A DNA stretch of 37,589 nt from Parasitella parasitica (lineage: Eukaryota; Mucoromycota; Mucoromycetes; Mucorales; Mucoraceae), in NCBI GenBank assembly GCA_025201805.1, contig MU619341.1, forward strand, positions 54,712 through 92,300, in the 5' to 3' direction. A program made the translations under genes and the position numbers. A model generated the notes under the pieces. That model was given only the letters and a program-made list of their open reading frames with translations, was not told the origin of the DNA and searched no databases. Of this stretch, positions 29,626 through 37,589 are shown piece after piece. Positions within the stretch are counted from its first letter, which is position 1, and the number at the start of each line of letters is the position of its first letter.

Positions 29626-31307
29626 ATGGCATCTAAAGGTATATAAATCAACCAGCGATAATCCAGACTACCCCCATTGAATTTTATTGAATGCAGACGT
29701 TCTTGATCAGATTCGTGATTTGCAGTCATTCATAGACGACTTTGCTGCAGAAGGTAAGGTTCAAAATCAGTATATCAGTATATCAGTAGTATAAATGTCG
29801 GAAAATTTACATCCGGCTCAATATTGTAGCAGGTACAAACAGCGTACCAGGTACACCGACATCGATTGAAAACAACGATGAGAAAACAGAGATAGAGCCA
29901 CCAATGATTCTTCAGAAACCAGACGAAAAGACGGCTGAGCCAGCAAGAGATCAAGACCACGATAAAACACTGGTTGAGAAGCCTGAAGGTCCAGCAAAAG
30001 TAGATACAGAACCCCTTTCGATTTTATCCTATGATTTGAATTTATCCGACGATTTCTCATCGCTAGTAGATCAGTTCAAGGACCTAAAAGTATCTCCCAT
30101 CGAAATCAAAAAACTGCAACAGCAGGATATATTCAACGACTTGGTCGTCAAAATGGAGGAAGAGAAAGTGCAAGTAGAGCCAGTTCTCATCTCTGTTACT
30201 GACAAGAAACCGCCGCTTTCTGTTACAACTACGAGATCAAGAAGAACCTCCGCTTCTAGCAAAAGATCTCAGAAGTCACCCAAGAGCTCGAAAAGTTCTA
30301 GAAGACTGCATAATGAGAAGAAGCATCTCAAACATCAACAGCCGCCTTCAGCAGCAACAGCAACAGCAGCAGCAGCAGCAGCAATAACAACAACACCGCC
30401 TCCATCGCGACCACCTCAGCAACAAAAATACATTGAAAGATCACTGGATGAAATGATGCGTATTCCTGACATCTACGAAAGATTGGCATTTTATGAGAAA
30501 ACCTTGGACCTATGTCTAAAAGCGGATTCACCGATCGCATCTTGGTGTACATCGAATGCGAAAAAGGGAAAGCCCGCGCCTTTATTAGAAGGTTACGTTC
30601 CACCGGCAAGACTCCTATCCCCCGAATTGCCACAACACAGTGATTTTGGAAGCATGAGCTCGACATTTAGCGAGTCGATATCCATGTTTTTAAAGAAGGC
30701 AACCATCAGCACACCCTCAGCCTCCAAGCGATACTTGGCAATGGACAACAACGGCTACGGAACACCCTATGTCCAGAGTAGTAACAGTAGTAGTATTTTT
30801 GGTAGATCTATTAGCCGTTTAAGTTTATCACGATCCACACAGGTTCCTCGGTATGATCATACAACGTCCTCACCATCGACACACAGGTTCTATACTAAAA
30901 ACAAGATATACAACAACAAGTCGTCTCTGCAGCAGCAGCAGCAGATGCAGCAGATGCAGCAAGGGCTACCACCGCTCTCTATTGACTATTCGTCGTCGTC
31001 CTCTACGTACATAGCAACACCAAGGTCAACTTCAAGCACGCCAACGTCTTTTGGAAGCACTTCGTCAGTAAACAGTCGGGGAGAATCAACTGTAATCAAC
31101 CCAGAGCTGGCTTACATGATGAATGTACTACCTCAAATTGATATGCGCATCTTGCAAAATGCCTTGAACGAAGCCAAAGGAGATCCGATGGTGGCCATTT
31201 CCATTGCTGTAAGTGCTAGTAAACAGCGCTTCAACGAGTTGAATTCGCCCGGTGGCGCTTTCAAATCAACTAAATCTCGCGGCAAGCGATACACTAACAA
31301 AGCTTAG
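29626..31307 (+). CDS. Ser/Thr-rich protein with C-terminal CUE/UBA-like motif
   Basis: Three exons: 29626-29638 (13 nt), 29697-29753 and 29830-31307, total 1548 nt, 515 aa, phases consistent. The start is MASKDVLDQIRDLQSFIDDF. A middle conserved-looking block reads IPDIYERLAFYEKTLDLCLK, then SPIASWCTSNAKKG and LLEGYVPPARLLSPELP. The rest is low complexity: Ser/Arg/Lys (about 115-145), Gln/Ala and Pro runs, and a Gln-Met run. Near the C-terminus, ELAYMMNVLPQIDMRILQNA, then LNEAKGDPMVAISIAV, resembles a CUE/UBA ubiquitin-binding three-helix motif. This suggests a ubiquitin-linked adaptor, which is inference only. An alternative is a start at the ATG within exon 3 (29904), but the exon chain upstream is in phase and reads well. 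Confidence 0.72.
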
Positions 31308-31462
31308 TGTGGGCGATTGCCTTTTGCGGAAGCTCAGATGGAGTTCACAAAAATATCATATTACAATATTTATACTCTAATTACACGAACAACTTTGCCC
31401 TTTCCACGCAATTACCTTTTTTTTATTCCTTTCTTCCCAACACTATCCCACTGCAACCAAAC

Positions 31463-31466
<4 letters not shown>

Positions 31467-31496
<30 letters not shown>

Positions 31497-31497
31497 C
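31467..31497 (+). repeat. Long poly-T tract
   Basis: About 30 uninterrupted T between the CUE-like gene and the sugar porter, just upstream of its start codon. Confidence 0.85.
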
Positions 31498-31541
31498 CTT
31501 CTCCATTTTAAATAATAAACATTACCTAAAAGCACTAGCAA

Positions 31542-33103
31542 ATGTCCTCTGAACGGCTTACGTCGTACCTAGTTTTCGTTGTCGTCTCCATACTATTGGT
31601 AAGCCTAGTTTCTTTATGTGGCTAAACAAAACATAGTGTGATTAACATGGCACGACACAAAAGGCCGCTTTTCAGTACGGATATCATAACGGCGAACTCA
31701 ACACACCACAGCAAGTCATCTCCAAATGCGCCAATACAAACACAGTGGGCCTGCCCCAATGTATACCCATGCCTGATTCTCAATATGCGCTTGTCGTCTC
31801 TATCCTCACTGCAGGCGGGCTGGTAGGCGCACTCGCCGCTCCATTTTTCAATGACAGGTACGGCCGTCGGCTAACCTTGTTTGGCACCAACGGCTTTCTG
31901 GGCATAGGCTCATTGATTACTACGTTGGCAACCACGCCGCATACTATGATGTTGGGTCGGTTTCTGTCTGGCGTAGGCAGTGGTGTTGTTACAGTAGTTG
32001 TACCGGCCTACATTGCTGAATGTGTGCCGAAATCTCGCCGTGGATTCTTTGGTGCCCTGAATCAATTAGCCATCGTCATTGGCATCATGGCCGCACAGAT
32101 AATCAGTCTTGCATGGTCGACGCTGACTAAATGGAGGTATATTTTGGCAATGGGTGTACTGCTTGCTGTTCTTCAGTCTTGTCTGCTACCCTTCTGCGTT
32201 GAATCGCCACGCTATTTAGCTTCGTTGCCTGGGGGATTCAATAGGGCAAAACTCTCCCTGTTAAGGTTAAGAAGTGCTTCGATAGATCAAGTGGAAGATG
32301 AAATCAATGAATGGCGCAGAGACTGGGCCAGCAACGCTCAGGATCAACAGGCTGCCATTTTTGAGCGCCAAGAAGCAGAAGATGATGCTGAGACGCCTTT
32401 AAATGGAAATGCAGCAGGAGCACCAACATCCAAAGTAAACGTCTACAAATTCTTGACTGCACCTTACTACCGGAGGCCTCTTTTTATCATTGTTCTATTA
32501 CAGCTGGCACAACAGCTTTCTGGCATCAATGCCGTGATATTCTACTCAACATCCATTATGTCCACTGTATTCCCAGACTCTGGCGGCGTTATCACTGTAT
32601 ACATTTCCATAGTTAACCTTATTGTCACTACCATATCCGCAGCTTTGATGGATAAAGTCGGTCGTCGCAGCCTGTTTCTTGTCTCTGCCTCTCTCATGGC
32701 TTCTATGAGTATGCTGCTGGGTTGGAGTATCTCGTATGGCTTTGATAAGACTTCTGTCGCTGCTATTCTTGGCTTTGTCGCTTCGTTTGCTATCGGCATC
32801 GGCCCCATTCCATTCTTGATGATACCCGAGCTTGTCGAAACTCCTGCTGTCAGTAGCGCATGTTCTGTAGGCTTGGCGTCCAATATGATATCTAATTTTG
32901 CAGTGTCTGCTGGATTCTTGCAGCTTCGAAATATCATGGGACAAGGGCAAGTGTTTTATTTGTTTGGGTTGTGTTTGGCCGTACTGGTTACTGTTGCTGT
33001 CATGATTTTGCCGGAAACCAAAGGGCGAAGTGCTGAGGATGTGATTCGGTCTGGTTATTCCATTTACCCTTGCAATTATGAGCATATTGCAACTGCTGAC
33101 TAA
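31542..33103 (+). CDS. Sugar porter (MFS), vacuolar Vps73/Ybr241c or GLUT-like
   Basis: 12-TM major facilitator, sugar porter family. Two exons, 31542-31598 and 31676-33103, joined in phase 0 across a 77-nt intron: 494 aa. TM1 is split by the intron and continues YGYHNGELNTPQQVISKC. Motifs: NDRYGRRLTLF (loop 2-3), a PESPR variant (VESPRYLA), LAQQLSGINAVIFYSTSIM (TM7), DKVGRRSLFL, IPFLMIPELVETPA and PETKGRSAEDV at the end of TM12. The central loop (about 215-245) is acidic. QLSGINAVIFYS supports hexose binding. The loop sequence LPQCIPMPDSQYALVVSI recalls the yeast vacuolar Vps73/Ybr241c branch, so either vacuolar or plasma membrane is possible. Convergent with PanB. Confidence 0.9.
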
Positions 33104-33844
33104 AGTGAGGGCAATAGAGACAAAGAGAGAGAGAGAGAGAGGGAGGGGATGCTCTCATTTAGTTGTTTATGTACATACATACATAAAACTGTTTTTATTT
33201 TTTATTTTCATTTTTGCTGTCATATACCTGACGATTTTTCAATTTAAATGGTTCGCCTTTGTACAAAAGAGCTAATTGACAGTAAAAAGAAAACCTCTTT
33301 TTGACATATATGTAGGACAGTATTTATTTCATTCAACAGATGGAACTAAATGATGTAGAAGTCTTTAAGGTCATATTTTACAGCGTCTTGGCTATCGACA
33401 ACAATAAAAAATGCGCATAATCGTAGAATGTAACTTCTCATAAAGACCAGAAAAAACAAGATATGCTTTATATTTGTCTCATATACCGTAATGATTAGGG
33501 CTATCTGATAAACACTTTAATTTCACTGTATAAAGTGTGTATTTTTTTTTATTTTTTTTAAAAAAAACAGTTTTTCCTAGATGTTTAGCTACTTTCAACT
33601 AGATGCATCGTTTAGCCTTGATTTGTCGTAATAACTTTAAAGTCTTTCGAGACGGCCGGGTACGAAATCTTATCTGCAGAAATAGCTATAGCTTTTGCCA
33701 AATCAATATTTCGCATGGATCTGATGTATATTACATTTCGAATACGTTCGAGGATTGACTGATATAAACATTATGGCCGAGGCAGATGGTAAATAATTTA
33801 ATAATAGTATATATATATATATATATATATATATAATGCTTGGC
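33104..33844. other. Convergent AT-rich spacer
   Basis: 740 bp between the stops of the sugar porter (+) and PanB (-). It holds GA-rich sequence right after the first stop (33117-33147), A/T runs and a (TA)14 repeat. No gene is seen. Confidence 0.6.
33809..33836 (+). repeat. (TA)14 microsatellite
   Basis: 28 bases of perfect TA, ending 8 bp before the PanB stop codon. Confidence 0.95.
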
Positions 33845-35188
33845 TTAAAGCATAGTTGCATGAACAGTTCTATCATCCTCATCATGTTCTTGATTGTGAT
33901 GAATACCAGTTCTTTCTCTTTCAAGGGCATAAAATTTTTCCAACTGAGCAGGATCAATAGGATATGTATTTTGGGGAGCAGGGAATCGTCCAGTCTTGAC
34001 ATCCTCATGGTATTCTCTCAAAGCCGATGTTATGATCTTGTTTAGGTTGCAATATTGTTTCGTGAATCTATAAAACAATGATTATTTAGTACCATCTTGA
34101 ACGAGCATGCATTTACAGCAAGAAAAAATTACTTGGGCACAAATTTATCGAATAAACCTAGAGCGTCATTTTGAACTAGTACTTGGCCTGAACAATGCAC
34201 ACCAGCGCCAATACCGATGGTAGGGATTTTCAGCTGTTCTGTAATATAGCCGGCAATCTCAGCTGGAATAGCTTCGAGAACCATGCCAAAAGCACCAGCC
34301 TCCTGCACAGCAAATGCATCTTTTAATAGAGCACTGGCTTGCTTTGCGGTCTTGCCTTGAACTCTAAAGCCACCCAAAGCAGATTGTCTCTGTGGTGTCA
34401 AACCGATATGGGCTAATACTGGGATTCCGACTCTTGTGATTCTGCGAATAGTCTCTGCCATTTCAACACCACCTTCCAGTTTAACAGCCTGAAAACAATT
34501 AAAATAAAAAAATTAGCACATCTCGCATAGTGTTGGATGTATTGTACAGCTTACGTCGCAATTGCCTTCCTTCATAAAGCGAAGGGAGACTCTAACAGCA
34601 TCATCAGGGCTGGCTTCGTAACTGCCATAAGGTAAATCTGCTACAATAAAAGGAGCTTTTGCGCCCCTGGCAACTGCACGACAATGGTGAAGCATGTCCT
34701 GAATTTTTTCAATTTGTTTGTGTTAAATTATGATTTGTCATATGAAATAAACAAATGATAATGCACCTCTACCGTGAGGGGGTTTGTAGAATCAAAACCC
34801 AAGCTGACCATTGCTAGAGAATCTCCAACGAGACATACGTCAATGCCAGACTGATCAACGACTAGCCCTGAAGGATAGTCTTGAGCTGTCATCATTGAAA
34901 TTGTCTCCTTTCTTTTGTACATGCTTTGTATAGTTTTAATCGATACTTTGGATCTTCCTACAAACCGCAATTATAAAGTGGGGTAAGTAAGTTTCAGTTA
35001 CACAACTTTACATGAGAAATTTTACTTTGCGCAGCATTTGAATTTTCTACTGGTCTACTAGAGTAGTTTCTATGCTTATTCGTCTGGAAATTCGGCACAG
35101 CAACTAAAACTCTAGGCACTACTTGACCGACGCAGGATTGCTTGATGGACAGTAAACTTCTCAACGCTGTGCGGGATATAAGCGACAT
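33845..35188 (-). CDS. ECM31: Ketopantoate hydroxymethyltransferase, mitochondrial (PanB/Ecm31)
   Basis: Converts alpha-ketoisovalerate and methylene-THF to ketopantoate, the first committed step of pantothenate and CoA synthesis. Five exons on the minus strand: 35188-35026, 34957-34767, 34698-34555, 34488-34133 and 34067-33845, total 1077 nt, 358 aa, phases consistent. The N-terminus ([28 protein letters not shown]) is a clear presequence. The barrel follows: [61 protein letters not shown]-type motif (AVKLEGG), [44 protein letters not shown]. Metal and substrate residues in GDS, D of ADLP and E of LEAIP are present. It is about 45 aa longer than yeast Ecm31, with an acidic His/Asp C-terminal tail ([14 protein letters not shown]). 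Confidence 0.94.
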
Positions 35189-35535
35189 TGCAATTTGATT
35201 ACTAAAGATAGAGAAACAGAGGGAAAAGAATGGAAGGAGTGGTTGACAGAAGTTGGTTTCTCTTTTTGTGCACAAAATTTTTTTTTTTTTGTCAGCTTTA
35301 ATGATTTGTATGGTTTGGATGATTGATTATCGCTTTATTATTTAGACTCAGTGTGTTGCCAAAATATGTGATTTAGGAAGACCTTTTGAGCCTTCCAAAA
35401 GGTTAGAAAATATGAAGAAAGGGAACCAAATCCTTTATGGAAAATGAATATATATATGTTACAAATATTAAGAAAATCTTAATTTCTACACGTAAATAGA
35501 AGGTATTTTTTTTTTTTTTTTCTTGAGTAAAATTA
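35189..35535. promoter_or_regulatory. Spacer: PanB promoter and DRE2 3' end
   Basis: 347 bp with T runs near 35278-35290 and 35506-35521. Both neighbours are on the minus strand. No ORF supported. Confidence 0.45.
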
Positions 35536-36525
35536 CTAGAATTCAATGTCGTCTTGAGCAAACATGCCGCCTAAAGCGACCTTTTCGCCTGTGCTGAAAG
35601 CTGGCATTCCCAAGTAGGGACATGTCGAGCATCTAAAGGCATCGCCCAGCGCACAACTACCACATCCGCCAGTCTTTTTAGGTGCGGGATCGACTTGTAC
35701 AATCTCATCTTCAATATCGTCCATCAAATCCAATGAAACAACGTTATTTGACTCCTTCTCTTCCTCCTCTGCCCTTCCACATGTGCAATTTTTACAGGCT
35801 TTTCTCTTTCCGTCAGTCAATTCGCAATCATCAGGTCGAGTCAAAGAGGCTTTGCTTGGTTTTATCTTATCTTGTTCATCTAATAAAGCATCTTCGTCTT
35901 CGAGGTCATCAGCAGCAAGCGCAGTCCAAACAGCCTTCTTTGTGGCATTCTTCTTTTTACCAAAATTCAAGGCCATCTTTTGTCCAACTTCATAGGCAGG
36001 CTTCTTTGCTTCAATATGAGCAATGCCAAATTTACCTGTTAATCGACCCACACCTTGCTCAACCTTTGTTGTGCCCCACAAACGAAAATAGTCAGCCAGC
36101 ATGTCATCAGAAACAGGGGCGACATTTGTCACTTTGACGTCTACGAAGCCTGCGAGCTTCAACATGGATTCTAAATCGGATGCTTTGCGGGTGATGGGAC
36201 AGACAGTGTTTGCTAAATCAACAAGTAAAACGACTTCCTCCAGGACTAGACGACCATCGGCAGCCAACGTAGTCAAATAGCGAGAGAACATGTTTGGTGT
36301 ATGGGTAGAAACTGAGGGCGTGAATAAGTTTGAATAGATGACGTTGAAACTGGATTTGTTCAAAGGAGCATCAGCTACTCTATCGATAACTTCAAATGCG
36401 GTTTGTCCAGTAGGGCCAACTGATTGTTCAGCGGATGATTTAACCTGAACAAAGGTGTTCTGATCAACTGAAGCAGGGGCCACAAATAAAACGTTCTCGC
36501 CAACAGAGAGTGTATCAAATGGCAT
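35536..36525 (-). CDS. DRE2: Fe-S cluster assembly protein Dre2 (CIAPIN1/anamorsin)
   Basis: Receives electrons from Tah18 in early cytosolic iron-sulfur protein assembly. Intronless, 329 aa. The N-terminal methyltransferase-like domain lacks a SAM pocket signature (FEVIDRVADAP, YLTTLAADGRLVLEEVV, LKLAGFVDVKVT). A linker with acidic patch (ALAADDLEDEDALL) follows. The [2Fe-2S] motif is C-x8-C-x2-C-x-C in DDCELTDGKRKACKNCTCG. The C-terminal [4Fe-4S] twin CX2C motif is CGSCALGDAFRCSTC followed by PYLGMPAFSTGEKVAL. All eight cysteines are present. Length and domain order are typical for fungi. Confidence 0.97.
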   Translation of the reverse strand: MPFDTLSVGENVLFVAPASVDQNTFVQVKSSAEQSVGPTGQTAFEVIDRVADAPLNKSSFNVIYSNLFTPSVSTHTPNMFSRYLTTLAADGRLVLEEVVLLVDLANTVCPITRKASDLESMLKLAGFVDVKVTNVAPVSDDMLADYFRLWGTTKVEQGVGRLTGKFGIAHIEAKKPAYEVGQKMALNFGKKKNATKKAVWTALAADDLEDEDALLDEQDKIKPSKASLTRPDDCELTDGKRKACKNCTCGRAEEEEKESNNVVSLDLMDDIEDEIVQVDPAPKKTGGCGSCALGDAFRCSTCPYLGMPAFSTGEKVALGGMFAQDDIEF

Positions 36526-36700
36526 TGTGATTCAAATAATTTTGCAGTGTAAGTATGTTAAAGAGAAAAGAAGAGCAAAAGGGAAAAAGCCAACAGGAAT
36601 GAAAATTTTTATACGGTACGTGTCTGACAAATTGATAAGGGTATCGATTTTATTGGCGAAAAACATCTCTTTCCTATCAGGCTATCTTTTTTTAATTGGT

Positions 36701-37589
36701 TCAATAGCCTTCTATGGTCAGTGAAGAAGATGGCTTTTTAATATCTCTTTTGGGTCTATTCATAATGCTGTCCTTCGCTTTCCATTCATAGGGCAATTGA
36801 AATTTGAAATTCGTTTGCGTCGGCAGGCTCTTCCAGTATTTTTTTTGTATGTCTACAATTGTTCGGAATGATTCAATCGCACCAAGATTAGGTTTGATTC
36901 CGTTCAAAGAATGCTTGAAGCTGGTATTGTTGGACAAGAGCTGTGCCATGCTGGCTGTCGCGCTATTGGCGAGCGATTCAAGTTCATATCCGCCTTCCAG
37001 ACTCAAGACCAGCCGATCATGGCACAATTCTTTTGCTAAATCGCATACTATCTTTGTCATCAAACTGAATCCTTTTGGACTGACGTTATAACCACCCAGC
37101 TATTCAAATGCTTAATGTTAAGGGCACTGTACTTTAAACAAATGATCAAATCACATTACGTTCTCGGGATGTCCCTCTGCTGCATCAAATCCAGCAGACA
37201 CAAATATCTAGGATGAAATAGAATGAGTTGTTTTTTTTTTTTTTTTTTTCATGTGGCAAGGATAGCGCATATTTTACCATATCGGGTTCAAATTGTCTTG
37301 CGATAGGTATCAGTAGATGATAAAACGCAGCTATAAACTCTGTATCACCCATGGCCTCTATAACATTGAACTTTTAGAACGAGAGATTCACAGTAAAAGT
37401 ATATTCCATACTTGGTTTATCTTTTGACTCATTCAATGCAATGTTGATGTTGAACCCCAAGCCTTCCAACTGCCCGCATTCATCTGGGGCACCACTAAAA
37501 GGGTAAAACTTGCCATGCTCCCAGCGATGAACACTAACATACAGCACATTTGGATTATCGTAAAAGATCTTTTGTGTTCCGTTGCCATG
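36701..37589 (-). CDS. Class IIa-like histone deacetylase, 3' part (cut by window end)
   Basis: Zinc-dependent lysine deacetylase. Four exons visible on the minus strand: 37589-37412 (continues past the window), 37357-37278, 37207-37160 and 37099-36701, giving 234 aa to the stop. It enters at HGNGTQKIFYDNPNVLYVS, then GKFYPFSGAPDECGQLEGL, MGDTEFIAAFYHLLIPIARQ, FVSAGFDAAEGHPENLGGYN (GFD gives a zinc-ligand Asp) and LVLSLEGGYELESLAN. SGAPDE, GHP-LGGYN and the end segment with IQKKYWKSL resemble animal HDAC4/5/7/9 more than yeast Hda1, and no Arb2-type C-terminal domain follows. Unlike vertebrate class IIa enzymes, the GGY tyrosine is kept. Introns are 54-70 nt, one containing a poly-T run. Confidence 0.9.

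Noticed and set aside
32546-33085. 179-codon minus ORF and a second 131-codon frame
   Set aside because: Both are shadows of the sugar porter exon, which has unmistakable family motifs on the plus strand.
1-37589. tRNA, rRNA, CRISPR arrays or intact transposons
   Set aside because: No T-loop-like GGTTCGAANCC with a matching acceptor stem, no rRNA-like blocks, no regularly spaced repeats, and no recognisable transposase or reverse transcriptase frame was seen by eye. A tRNAscan or RepeatMasker run could still find decayed copies.

Overview
The window is nuclear DNA of a filamentous fungus, most likely an early-diverging Mucoromycota (Mucorales-type) species. The evidence is compact AT-rich spacers full of poly-A/T tracts, genes split by many short introns (mostly 40-79 nt, GT...AG), and proteins whose closest recognisable relatives are fungal or animal housekeeping families. 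Splice junctions below were read by eye from reading-frame continuity and family sequence; no alignment was run. Nothing resembles an operon, phage, CRISPR array, rRNA or tRNA gene.

Layout. 0-5.5 kb: the end of an unknown gene (+), NC2-alpha/DRAP1 (-), a poorly understood stretch with one orphan exon and small ORFs, an IRC3-like mitochondrial DEAH helicase (-) and a membrane-anchored UBL+BAG co-chaperone (-). 5.5-12.2 kb: gene-poor, AT-rich DNA holding one His-rich coiled-coil protein of unknown function (-) and a weak membrane-protein candidate (-). 12.2-15.7 kb: a large PH-domain protein of the Caf120/Skg3 type (+). 16.2-21.4 kb: the PP2A B55 regulatory subunit (-), V-ATPase subunit e (+) and a mitochondrial ABCB8-type half transporter (-). 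21.8-25.2 kb: an F-box protein (+), then poorly supported ORFs around a 73-N assembly gap. 25.3-28.3 kb: choline-phosphate cytidylyltransferase (-) divergent from PIG-A/GPI3 (+). 28.4-31.3 kb: two uncharacterised low-complexity proteins, divergent. 31.5-37.6 kb: a sugar porter (+), mitochondrial ketopantoate hydroxymethyltransferase (-), Dre2/anamorsin (-) and the 3' part of a class IIa-like histone deacetylase (-, cut by the window end).

Functional themes. Three products carry or plausibly carry mitochondrial presequences (IRC3, ABCB8, PanB). Dre2 feeds cytosolic Fe-S assembly. PCYT1 and PIG-A both serve ER lipid and GPI synthesis and share a roughly 320-bp bidirectional promoter. The neighbours otherwise look like an ordinary mix of housekeeping genes. 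The most unusual features are at gene-structure level: a 14-nt internal micro-exon that encodes the Walker A core of the helicase, start exons of 13 and 17 nt, a run of ten in-frame stop codons, a GGT repeat abutting a splice acceptor, and a fungal class IIa-type HDAC that keeps the catalytic Tyr. I found no convincing new multi-gene system.
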